In this document: in pieces, positions 35,484-42,896 of the stretch
How the letters are laid out: every line of letters begins with the position of its first letter
Position numbering within the stretch: position 1 is the first letter of the stretch
Assembly (NCBI RefSeq): GCF_033097485.1
Contig: NZ_AP028634.1
Span: forward strand, 1,603,126 to 1,667,125
Reading direction: 5' to 3'
DNA: 64,000 bases
From: Pyrofollis japonicus
GTDB taxonomy: Archaea; Thermoproteota; Thermoprotei_A; Sulfolobales; Pyrodictiaceae
Position numbers and translations under genes: made by a program
The notes under the pieces: generated by a model
Databases searched by the model: none
What the model was told of the DNA's origin: nothing
The model's input: only the letters and a program-made list of their open reading frames with translations

Positions 35484-36560
35484 TCAGCTAGTTACTCTAT
35501 TTATTTTCGTGTCCCCTCGGAGATAACTGGTTATTGCATTGATTATTTCCTCTGCTTGGTCCTTATTGCTGAACTCTACTACAACCACGTTGGTCTTGCC
35601 GCCTGGCTTCACCCCTCTTTCTCGGAGAAACCTAGCCAGGCCAACGAGCTCCTTGGAGACACTCCTAATGTAGACGTAGCCTCTCTTTTCCCTCGGCATA
35701 TAGTGTGCCAGGACCATTACCTTGTCAGGGTTCTCTGCTGCAAGCCTCCTCCCGATGGCGCTCGTCACATAAGCGTCAAGGCTCAGCCAATAAACAGCTA
35801 TGGCTTCGTCCTTGTAGAGCTTCTCCAGAGACCCGAGGGCCTTTTCTACTATTTTCTCTGCCTTTGCAAGGGCCTCGCCGAGCACCCTATCGTTCAGCGC
35901 TCCAAGAGGATCCTCGGCAAGCCTTCTAACAGCGTAGCGAAGACAACTGTAGTCTAGCAGCCGGTAGCAAGAATCAATACTCCTAGCAAGACGGCCAGCC
36001 TCCTCGAGCGAGACATTAGTCTCTTTTAGCAGCTCCTCGGCCAGGGCTAGGCCTGGGTGCTCTCTCCCAGCTTTGAGGAAGGCTTCGAGATCACCTACAA
36101 CGCCTAGGGCTGCTAGGAACCTGTCTCCAGTGTCTCGGGGTTCTCCTAGCAACTTGTAGACGAGGAGGCTGTTACCCGGATAGTCCCTCTCAGAGCCCTT
36201 CTTGAGCGCTACAGGGTTGCAGTAAGTGCTTAGCCTCCTAGGCGGCTCCACAGCGTGGTGGTCGACCACGGCTATAGGCGTGTTGGTCCTCTCTACGAGC
36301 TTGTCGTACTCTTGCCCGGGGATCCCATAGTCAAGCACAGCTAGAAGAGCATCCCTAGGCGGCTCGGGTACTGCCTCGGCGGTGTAGACGCCTATCCTTG
36401 GTACATCTGTGCCGACGAGCCTCCCTCCGAGCCTCCTCGCGAGAAGCGCTGCCGAGGCCACGCCGTCAGCATCCCAGTGATGAACAACGAGCACCTTCCT
36501 GGCTCCAAGGATAATAGTTATTGCTTGTTCACATTTTTCCGGGATTATCACGGTGCTCAC
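35484..36560 (-). CDS. DHH-family phosphoesterase
   Basis: The 358-residue protein has the DHH motifs VVHHWDADGVASAAL (residues 24-38, D30), LAVLDYG, and AVVDHHAVEPP near 96-106. A DHHA1-like C-terminal half ends with RSVSKELVGLARFLRERGVKPGGKTN. Family members include RecJ/GAN exonucleases and oligonucleotide or 3'-phosphoadenosine phosphatases. It could degrade nucleotides such as pAp, the by-product of PAPS use, but this is context only. It sits between the AlkP enzyme and ATP sulfurylase on the same strand. Confidence 0.82.
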   Translation of the reverse strand: MSTVIIPEKCEQAITIILGARKVLVVHHWDADGVASAALLARRLGGRLVGTDVPRIGVYTAEAVPEPPRDALLAVLDYGIPGQEYDKLVERTNTPIAVVDHHAVEPPRRLSTYCNPVALKKGSERDYPGNSLLVYKLLGEPRDTGDRFLAALGVVGDLEAFLKAGREHPGLALAEELLKETNVSLEEAGRLARSIDSCYRLLDYSCLRYAVRRLAEDPLGALNDRVLGEALAKAEKIVEKALGSLEKLYKDEAIAVYWLSLDAYVTSAIGRRLAAENPDKVMVLAHYMPREKRGYVYIRSVSKELVGLARFLRERGVKPGGKTNVVVVEFSNKDQAEEIINAITSYLRGDTKINRVTS

Positions 36561-36627
36561 CTTATCCGAATAGCTCTACCCCGTCCAAGGAACCTAGCTG
36601 CCTCTTCGTGTTCAACCACATGGGTCT

Positions 36628-36699
36628 CTAGATTGCTTCGCGGAGGAAGCCCTTGGCTCTGCGCTTAAGCTTTGCTACTAGCTCGTCGCTCAAAAACAA
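36628..36699 (-). pseudogene. Possible HEPN-domain gene remnant
   Basis: A GGTG-preceded TTG opens a 23-codon frame reading LSDELVAKLKRRAKGFLREA before a TAG. The pattern resembles the first helix of HEPN proteins. A second fragment after a shift (VVEHEEAARFLG) is similar in character. The region is too short for a firm call. Confidence 0.25.
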
Positions 36700-36746
36700 T
36701 CGCACCTTTCGGAAACACGGTATTGGAAAACAATTAGGAAGGGAAG

Positions 36747-37913
36747 TTATTGCTGTGCCTCGTCCTCGGTTATGAATGGGTTAGGGTGGCTTAGGATCAC
36801 CTCTGCTACCTCGGGGCGCATCATGTACTCTGGCGGCTTTTCTCCACGCTTTATCATTTCTCGTAGCTTTGTGCCGCTTATCCGTACCCGGTACTCTTCA
36901 CCGTGGGGGCATATCTTCTCGTTAACCATTTGGCCGCACTTCTTGCAGTAGAACGCCTCCCTTACGAACAGCGGGGTTATGCCCAGGTCCGGGAACTCTC
37001 TGAACAAGTCCCACGCCTCGTACGGGCCGTAGTAGTTTCCTACGCCGGCGTGGTCCCTGCCTACTACGAAGTGGGTTGCCCCGAAGTTCTTCCTCACGAT
37101 GGCGTGGTGTATCGCTTCCCTGGGCCCGGCGTAGCGCATCTCCATCCTCAGCACGCTGAACACTACGCTTTCTCTCGGATAATAGTGCTTTATGAGCGCC
37201 TCGTACGCCGCTACTATGACCTCGTCCCTGTAGTCGCCGGGCTTCTTCCACCCCACAAGCGGGTTTATGAAGAGCCCGTCGGTGAAAGTGAGCGCTGCTT
37301 TCTGGACATACTCGTGGCCGAGGTGGGGCACGTTACGCGTCTGGAAAGCAGCTATGGTCTTCCAGCCCCTCGCCTCGAAGAGTACACGCGTCTCCTTGGG
37401 CCACAGCCTATACTTCTCAAATGGCTCCGGCAGGTCTCGCAGTAAGTCTACCGGGCCGCCGACTAGGAGCTCCTTCCTCCCCATGGTCTTCCGTACGCCG
37501 GGATGCTCGGCGTCGGTGGTCTTGAACACTTTGGCGGCGTATTCCTTCTTGTCCCAGCCATAGATCTCCTCAACCCTCATAAGGGCGAGCGGCTCCCCCT
37601 GATGATACAGCGCGATGTCGTCCCCCTCCCTCACCCCTGCTATCTCGTCCGGAGATACGTCCAGCACAATGGGTATCGTCCAGGGGATGTCGTTGCTCAG
37701 CCTCATATCGTCGAGGACGCTCAGATAGTCCTCTTGCACGAGGAAGCCTTCCAAGGGGCTATAGACGCCGTGGGCAATGTTAGCTACGTCCGCCGCCAGG
37801 CCGGCCCCGAGCACTACCCGGGGAAGCTCCCTCGCCTCCTCTAGGAGGCGCTGCCTACGCCTATCAGCAACAGTGCGGTCAACCAGCCTACCTCCATGAG
37901 GGCGCGAAACCAT
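36747..37913 (-). CDS. sat: Sulfate adenylyltransferase (ATP sulfurylase)
   Basis: The 388-residue enzyme has QTRNVPHLGHEY (191-202), the ATP-binding HxxH motif, and GRDHAG (285-290). It also has the archaeal zinc site C323, C326, C335 and H337 (FYCKKCGQMVNEKICPHG). It makes adenosine 5'-phosphosulfate from ATP and sulfate, or runs in reverse in sulfur oxidisers. The frame is open to 37988, but the ATG at 37913 has GAGGTGA at good spacing and gives the family N-terminus. It starts 43 bases after the ribbon-helix-helix gene. Confidence 0.95.
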   Translation of the reverse strand: MVSRPHGGRLVDRTVADRRRQRLLEEARELPRVVLGAGLAADVANIAHGVYSPLEGFLVQEDYLSVLDDMRLSNDIPWTIPIVLDVSPDEIAGVREGDDIALYHQGEPLALMRVEEIYGWDKKEYAAKVFKTTDAEHPGVRKTMGRKELLVGGPVDLLRDLPEPFEKYRLWPKETRVLFEARGWKTIAAFQTRNVPHLGHEYVQKAALTFTDGLFINPLVGWKKPGDYRDEVIVAAYEALIKHYYPRESVVFSVLRMEMRYAGPREAIHHAIVRKNFGATHFVVGRDHAGVGNYYGPYEAWDLFREFPDLGITPLFVREAFYCKKCGQMVNEKICPHGEEYRVRISGTKLREMIKRGEKPPEYMMRPEVAEVILSHPNPFITEDEAQQ

Positions 37914-37956
37914 CCAACCAATCACCTCGAGCAACCATGTTCTAGAGCATGGGGGG

Positions 37957-38199
37957 CTAGATGTAGCCCAGCCTCCGAAGCCTCTCAATAATAGCCTGCT
38001 TCTCCTCCTCGGAGACGACCTCGCTCCTCAGCTTCTCCTCCTCCATCTCAGCAACGACCTCTCTCAAGACATAGGTGACGAACTGTGAGACACTAGTGAA
38101 CCCCGTCCCCTCTATGAGCTTCTTTATCCTCTCGTAAAGCGTGACCGGGATAGAGACCGTCGTGTACCTCGTCCTCCTAGAAGCAGCCCGTTCATCCAA
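37957..38199 (-). CDS. Ribbon-helix-helix transcriptional regulator B
   Basis: The 80-residue protein has a basic N-terminus and a ribbon strand TTVSIPVTLYERIKKLIEGT followed by FTSVSQFVTYVLREVV, the CopG-type DNA-binding layout. Its C-terminal tail SEEEKQAIIERLRRLGYI resembles that of the protein at 33758-33967. It directly precedes sat and is divergent from the TSUP permease gene. The divergent promoter holds a 16-bp perfect palindrome and a 20-bp near-palindrome. Autoregulation and control of sulfate genes is the likely role, by inference. Confidence 0.75.
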   Translation of the reverse strand: MDERAASRRTRYTTVSIPVTLYERIKKLIEGTGFTSVSQFVTYVLREVVAEMEEEKLRSEVVSEEEKQAIIERLRRLGYI

Positions 38200-38234
38200 G
38201 GCTCTGTTTCCCGGGAGGGTCTTGTCATAGCTCC

Positions 38235-38288
38235 ATTAATTAAATTTTATTAATGAGTGCTGTAGCGAGTCGTAATTAGATCTAATTA
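38235..38288. promoter_or_regulatory. Divergent promoter with two palindromes, candidate RHH operator
   Basis: TAATTAGATCTAATTA at 38273-38288 is a perfect 16-bp palindrome. ATTAATTAAATTTTATTAAT at 38235-38254 is a palindrome except for one mismatched pair. They occupy the 114-base gap between the RHH regulator-sat genes (-) and the TSUP permease gene (+). AT-rich palindromes here could also serve as TATA elements for both directions. Confidence 0.55.
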
Positions 38289-38313
38289 ATGCCGGGGGAG
38301 GCCGTGAAGCTTC

Positions 38314-39090
38314 TTGCCGTCCCTAGGGCAACTAGTGCTCTATGCCGCGACCGGGTTCCTCGCAGGCCTACTCGACTACGGGTTCGCGGCAGGCTTTGGC
38401 CTTGTCGCCAGCCTAGTGCTCGTAGGCCTCCTAGCCATGGATCCTAGAGCCGTGTCCGGAGCAGCAGCCCTAGCCCAGGTCGTGACAGCTGCCCCGGCGC
38501 TCCGTGCTCATCAGCGCCACGGCAACACCGAGGAAGCTAGGCGCAATCCCGGGACCCAGAGAATTATCCTTGGGCTCTCATTTTCCTCCCTCCTAGGCGC
38601 CGTCGTGGCAGGCTCACTGTTCTCACAGCTTCGGCGTGAAGCAGCTCTCCTCATCTACCCGGTCGGGCTCCTGGGCCTAGCAGCCCTCCTAGCAGCGACC
38701 CGCGACGAAGAGGAGGGCAGAGGCACTGAGAAGCCCGGCCTCGTGCCGCTTCTCTACGGCTTCGCCGCAGGAGCCTACAAGGCAGTGATAGGTGGCGGCT
38801 ATAGCGCGTTCATGGTTCTCGCGAAGAAGAAGCTAGGCCTAGGAACCCGCGCCGCCATCGCCCTGACCCCGGTCACGAAGCTCCCAAGCTTCCTAGCAGT
38901 AGCCGCGACATACGCGGCCAGCGGCCACATAGACTGGAGCCTCACCACCATGTTATCGCTAGGCGCCCTGGCCTCAACACCCCTCGCTGCAAAGGCGCTG
39001 CACAATACAAGCCCCGAGGCTGCAAAGCGAGCACTAGTAGCAGTGCTGGTTGCTGTAGCTGTGTATCGGTTCGTGGTTTGCAGAGGCTAG
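38314..39090 (+). CDS. TSUP (TauE/SafE/DUF81) family permease
   Basis: The 258-residue membrane protein has about eight hydrophobic helices in two repeats. The TSUP loops appear as FLAGLLDYGFAAGFGLV and GAYKAVIGGGYSAFMVLAKK, followed by an A..TP.TKLPSF segment. TSUP proteins move sulfite, sulfate, taurine-type organosulfonates or related anions. The TTG start follows GGGGGAGG at a long distance, so the exact start is uncertain. Its divergent position to sat supports a sulfur oxyanion substrate. Confidence 0.8.
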   Translation: MPSLGQLVLYAATGFLAGLLDYGFAAGFGLVASLVLVGLLAMDPRAVSGAAALAQVVTAAPALRAHQRHGNTEEARRNPGTQRIILGLSFSSLLGAVVAGSLFSQLRREAALLIYPVGLLGLAALLAATRDEEEGRGTEKPGLVPLLYGFAAGAYKAVIGGGYSAFMVLAKKKLGLGTRAAIALTPVTKLPSFLAVAATYAASGHIDWSLTTMLSLGALASTPLAAKALHNTSPEAAKRALVAVLVAVAVYRFVVCRG

Positions 39091-39094
39091 ATAA

Positions 39095-39130
39095 GTTACA
39101 GGGGGTGTAACCTGGTTACAGGGGCGTAAC
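39095..39130. repeat. Tandem GTTAC...GTAAC repeats
   Basis: GTTACAGGGGGTGTAAC (39095-39111) is followed after three bases by GTTACAGGGGCGTAAC (39115-39130). Each unit has inverted GTTAC/GTAAC ends. They lie five bases after the permease stop and just before the decayed ATPase gene, so they may be its old operator, a terminator, or a mobile-element scar. Confidence 0.5.
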
Positions 39131-39132
39131 TT

Positions 39133-39466
39133 GCTTTATTCAGGCTAGGGATCAGGGAGAATCCCAGCGAGTTCTATGACTACGAGGACGTGCTCCGCCT
39201 CTTCGTAAAGGGCTTGAGGGACGAGATGACAAGATGATAGTTGTCAAGGGTATTTGCAGGGTAGGGAAGTCGCCGCTCACACGTGGAGCCAGCTCAAGAC
39301 ATGCCTGGAGACAAGGATAGGACGGAGGCTAAACAATAGCCAGTTCACGAGATATCTCAGAGAGCTAAGAGACTACGGCTTCATAGAGAAAGACCGGGGA
39401 CCACTACGTCTTCGCAGACCCATTGATACGAGCCGCGCTGTCACGCCTGAGGAGAGGGTAAATTAG
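39133..39466 (+). pseudogene. Decayed archaeal ATPase (MJ-type, DUF234-associated)
   Basis: Three pieces in different frames read as a family member with its middle deleted. The N-terminal LFRLGIRENPSEFYDYEDVL ends at a TGA at 39235. The next frame gives IVVKGICRVGKSPL, a Walker A remnant. A third frame (39254 on) gives the C-terminal winged helix, SQFTRYLRELRDYGFIEKDR. Intact members run to roughly 350-450 residues, so most of the ATPase core is missing. Confidence 0.7.
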
Positions 39467-39486
39467 TAGTTCAAAGTTCTCCGTGG

Positions 39487-39885
39487 CTAGGATAGTTCTG
39501 CGAGAAGTTGCTCCGTGCTTATAGACTCCGGGTACTTCTTTAGCTCCTTGTCTTCAGTTACAAGGCGGTACCCGCGACTACGGGCAACGTATAGGTAAGA
39601 TGCATCATAAAACGTTAGGTTCTCGTTTATCGCTAGCTCAGCAACCTTGTCAATAGCTCCCTCGATGCTGACTACTTGTACGGCTCCAAGAACCTCTTTG
39701 AAGAGTATTGCGGTCTTTAAAGGGTTCTTTATCCTTCCCCTGCGATACTCTTTCCAAATAGCGTTGCCAACCTCGTAGAACGTTAAGTCGAGAACAGCAA
39801 AGGAGCTAGTGTAGAGAAGTAGTTTCTCCCTGAGCTTGAGAACGAGGGGGTAAATAGCTGAAGCGTCTAACAAGTACTTTGCCAA
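39487..39885 (-). CDS. vapC: VapC-type PIN-domain toxin
   Basis: The 132-residue PIN protein has the first acidic residue in YLLDASAIYPL (D7), a conserved E in FYEVGNAIWKE, and TFYDASYLYVARSRGYRLVTEDKELKKY with the remaining acidic residues. PIN toxins cleave RNA, often tRNA or rRNA. Its ATG lies six bases after the VapB stop, so the pair is one operon. Confidence 0.9.
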   Translation of the reverse strand: MAKYLLDASAIYPLVLKLREKLLLYTSSFAVLDLTFYEVGNAIWKEYRRGRIKNPLKTAILFKEVLGAVQVVSIEGAIDKVAELAINENLTFYDASYLYVARSRGYRLVTEDKELKKYPESISTEQLLAELS

Positions 39886-39891
39886 GGAGGA

Positions 39892-40116
39892 TTACCTCTC
39901 CTCACGTATCCCCCTAATAGTCTTCACCCACTCCTCCTCAGAGACATCCATGGATTCAAGAGCCTCTTTCATAAGCCTCCTAAACCTCTCCATCTTGGCT
40001 CGCCGAACCTCTTCCTCCAATGCCTTCTCCACGACACGCCGGATATCTATGCCGAGCCTCTCAGCCTCCTCCTTAAGCCTACGACTAACCCTTACAGACA
40101 ACACCGCCGTAGACAA
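39892..40116 (-). CDS. vapB: VapB-type antitoxin
   Basis: The 74-residue antitoxin begins STAVLSVRVSRRLKEEAERL, the archaeal VapB ribbon-helix-helix pattern, then has a helical, charged C-terminus that would cover the VapC active site. The frame is open to 40329, but the TTG at 40116 gives the family N-terminus. A TATA-like CTTATATAC on the minus strand at about 40152-40160 fits a transcript starting just before it. Confidence 0.82.
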   Translation of the reverse strand: MSTAVLSVRVSRRLKEEAERLGIDIRRVVEKALEEEVRRAKMERFRRLMKEALESMDVSEEEWVKTIRGIREER

Positions 40117-40268
40117 GCACCATGCACCAATTACCAGTATCCGGGCCCCATGTATATAAGAACAACGTCTATAGCGGCTAAGGCACTTATCGCCATGCTG
40201 GAATAGATTTACGGCTAAGCTGGGTATTGTAGCGCCCACCGTGCTAGATGAGCACCTGAGGTACAGGA

Positions 40269-40278
40269 GCCTATAAGA
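40269..40278 (+). promoter_or_regulatory. TATA-like promoter for APS kinase
   Basis: A CCTATAAGAT element lies about 40 bases before the ATG of the APS kinase gene, at a distance fitting an archaeal TATA box with a short leader. It is divergent from the vapB promoter near 40152-40160. Confidence 0.4.
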
Positions 40279-40316
40279 TACCTCAATCCCCACACGTACC
40301 CCCGGGTTCCCCAAGA

Positions 40317-40874
40317 ATGGCTGAGACAAGGTGCCTTGAGAGGGGCGTAGTGGTCTGGCTCACCGGGTTACCGGGGAGCGGCAAAACCACGCTAGCAACC
40401 AGGGCGGCGGAGAAGCTGCGCAGAATGGGGTACCGGGTAGAGGTTCTCGACGGCGACTGGGTAAGGAAAACAATCAACCCCGACGCGGGCTACACGAGGG
40501 AGGAGAGGAGGCGCCACCTCCACCGAGTCGCGTGGATAGCGAGGCTGCTGGCAAGGAACGGCGTAATAGTGCTCTGTAGCTTCGTCTCACCGTATCGCGA
40601 AGTCAGAGCAGAGGTCCGGAGGATAGTAGAAGAAGAGGGTATACCGTTCCTAGAAGTCTACGTCAAATGCCCCCTCGAGGAGTGCATCCGCAGAGACCCA
40701 AAGGGGCTGTACAAGAAGGCCTTGAGGGGAGAGATCAAGCACTTCACCGGGGTAAGCGACCCCTACGAGCCACCCGAGAACCCGGACCTAGAACTAGACA
40801 CAGTAAATAACACCGTGGAGGAGAACACAGAGAAATTGCTAGCCACAATTCTTAAACACATAGGTATGGGCTAA
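40317..40874 (+). CDS. cysC: Adenylylsulfate (APS) kinase
   Basis: The 185-residue P-loop kinase has Walker A GLPGSGKTT (17-25), VLDGDWVRK, CSFVSPYREVRAEVR with the sulfate-site residues, EVYVKCPLEECIRRDPKGLY, and FTGVSDPYEPPENPDLELDT. These are diagnostic of CysC. It phosphorylates APS made by ATP sulfurylase to PAPS, the donor for sulfotransferases and for PAPS reductase. It stands alone on the plus strand, 2.4 kb from sat. Confidence 0.93.
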   Translation: MAETRCLERGVVVWLTGLPGSGKTTLATRAAEKLRRMGYRVEVLDGDWVRKTINPDAGYTREERRRHLHRVAWIARLLARNGVIVLCSFVSPYREVRAEVRRIVEEEGIPFLEVYVKCPLEECIRRDPKGLYKKALRGEIKHFTGVSDPYEPPENPDLELDTVNNTVEENTEKLLATILKHIGMG

Positions 40875-40972
40875 AATAGTCCCTAAAACTCTCACCAGAG
40901 GCTCTTTCAGCCTCCTTGCAACTAGGCAATAATGGTTTATGCTGGTACCTATAGGGCGTGCTGGCGACTTCG

Positions 40973-41395
40973 TCACTTTGCTTGCACCTTCTCCTTTATG
41001 GCTTCTACTAGCTTCTTTACCTCAGGGTACACGTCCTCAACATCGTTCCTCGTGCCCTATTCCTCGTAGAAGCAGCAGGTGTGGAGCCCGGCTGCACGCT
41101 GGAACACGAAGCGAACCCATGCCCCAAGCTCTTCCGCGACGCAATCCTTGTACTCCCATAGCTCTCTGTGGCTCGCCAGTCTCCTACCCTCCCTCCACAA
41201 CGCGTAAGCCTTCACAGCCGATGCTACAGCACCCCACAGTTTCTCCGCGGCCCGCCTCCTCCGGGAACCACGTAGTAGCCTCCAAGTACTCCTATGCCCT
41301 CTCCTCGGGATCAAGCCCTTGCAGAAGCGCCTCAACCACGTACTCCGTTACTGGTACTCCCAGCTTCCTAGCCTCGTGCTCAACGTGTGCTCAGC
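40973..41395 (-). pseudogene. Decayed PaREP1/HEPN-family gene
   Basis: The central frame (41057-41335) encodes AAEKLWGAVASAVKAYALW and LASHRELWEYKDCVAEELG...LHTCCFYEE, the core of PaREP1 proteins. The expected N-terminus (EARKLGVPVTEYVVEALLQG) lies in another frame ending at a TAG near 41307. The expected C-terminus (DVYPEVKKLVEAIKEKV, stop at 40973) lies in a third. At least two frame changes plus a stop mark it as a pseudogene. From 41396 to 41645 I see no gene. Confidence 0.72.
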
Positions 41396-41645
41396 AAGGC
41401 TCCTTGGAAGAGAAATTGTAAGGGACAAATCCAGAGAAATCCCTACCTATATTGTGCGAGCCCTGCCTTATAGGGAGGATAGGGAGTGCTTTGAAACAAG
41501 CCGTGCTGCTGGTACAAGGACGTCTAGCAGAATCGTGTTTTACGCCGGGCATGCTAGGCTGTGAGGAAGCGAGAACAGCGCTGAACCTAAATGCGACATA
41601 TCCGGGAGGCGATCTCATGCCCTACCTTGCTCTTCGTCGCCTTGT

Positions 41646-42788
41646 TTATGCCTCGTGGTCTAGGAGTTGTACTATGTGTTTGAATCGTTCCTTGAACCTC
41701 TCGTGGGAGAACTCCATGGCCCTGGCTTGCGCCTTTTTGCTCAGCCTCGGGTAGTCTTTGAGGGCCTTCTCTACTGCCTCTACGGCTTCCTCTACCGTGT
41801 TGTAGCCTAGGCCGTATCTTCCATGATACGTTATGTCGTTCCATGGCCCCCCGCTCCTGTGTACCACGGGCACTAGGCCTGCTGCCATGGCCTCTACAAC
41901 TGCTATGCCGAAGTGCTCCCCTATCATCGCGTGTATGTAGACCTTTGCCCTAGAGTATAGCTTGACTTGGTCTCTGCGCGGATAATCAACGTGGAGCCTC
42001 ACGTTGTGCAACTTGTACTTCTCTATGAGTTTCCGCAGCCTCGCAATGTATGGCGGTGACACTTTCCCGCTTGTAGCACCTACAATATGGAACTCCACGT
42101 CTGTCAAGTACTTGGCGACCTCGATCACTAGCTCGTGGCGCTTCTCCGGCGTAAACCTTCCACAGGCAACCACAATATCCTCCCGCTCCTCCGGCGGCGT
42201 CCTACCAGCCTCCAAGAACTCGTCTATGTTCACCGGCGGATACACCACTATAGCCTCCGCTCCGATATGGCGCCTAATCACGTCCCTCGAGTACTCCGAG
42301 TTCGTGAGCAGGACACGCCACCGCATCCTCTTAGCCATATAGCCCTGTATGGTCTCGTAGGGGGCGAAGTAGAGCCTCCAGAACAACGACTTAGAGTACT
42401 TCGCCGCGCTCGGCGTCTCGCGGAGAATAGCGAACGTCGGGAAGTGCATGTAGACTATGTCTGTTGACAGAGGAAGAGTATCGCCATGAGTATTGATTGT
42501 TAGGCTGCACTTCTTCCTATTGACTAGGAGCCCTAGAGCAGAGAGAAGCCTCATATAGATGCCGAAGGTCCTCACGGGGAAGGGTAGGACACTGTACTCC
42601 TCGTCGGGCCGGGGCGCCCGGCCACCATAGACGCGGTCAACCTTAGCCCAGTTGGTAGGCTCGGTAGTGATCAACAGCACCCGGTACCCGAGCTCCTTGA
42701 GCGCCTCGAGGACGGCCATTGCTAAGCGCTCGCCGCCGCCAGTAATGTTCAGCGAGTTATGAACAATACACGCCCTACGCTCACGCAT
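41646..42788 (-). CDS. Glycosyltransferase family 4 (Alg11-like)
   Basis: The 380-residue GT-B enzyme has an N-terminal GGGERLAMAVLEALKELGY (17-35) and the donor-domain segments ACGRFTPEKRHELVIEVA, HVDYPRRDQVKLYSRAKVYIH and GEHFGIAVVEAMAAGLVPVVHRSGGP with the retaining EX7E pattern. The HFGIAVVEAMA motif and overall length resemble Alg11-type mannosyltransferases. It probably acts at the cytoplasmic face on a lipid-linked glycan. It is followed upstream on the same strand by a second GT4. Confidence 0.85.
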   Translation of the reverse strand: MRERRACIVHNSLNITGGGERLAMAVLEALKELGYRVLLITTEPTNWAKVDRVYGGRAPRPDEEYSVLPFPVRTFGIYMRLLSALGLLVNRKKCSLTINTHGDTLPLSTDIVYMHFPTFAILRETPSAAKYSKSLFWRLYFAPYETIQGYMAKRMRWRVLLTNSEYSRDVIRRHIGAEAIVVYPPVNIDEFLEAGRTPPEEREDIVVACGRFTPEKRHELVIEVAKYLTDVEFHIVGATSGKVSPPYIARLRKLIEKYKLHNVRLHVDYPRRDQVKLYSRAKVYIHAMIGEHFGIAVVEAMAAGLVPVVHRSGGPWNDITYHGRYGLGYNTVEEAVEAVEKALKDYPRLSKKAQARAMEFSHERFKERFKHIVQLLDHEA

Positions 42789-42896
42789 CCCATCTAGTCA
42801 CCGCTAAGGCTCCAATACGGTACACATTTACACCAGGGATCTACTCTAAAGCCTTTAGCAACTACAACGATGCCTGACCCAACCCGCCTCTTATGC

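Noticed and set aside
41396-41754. Overlapping open frames on both strands near 41.4-41.75 kb
   Set aside because: They run into the real glycosyltransferase gene or show no protein-like composition; treated as chance frames.
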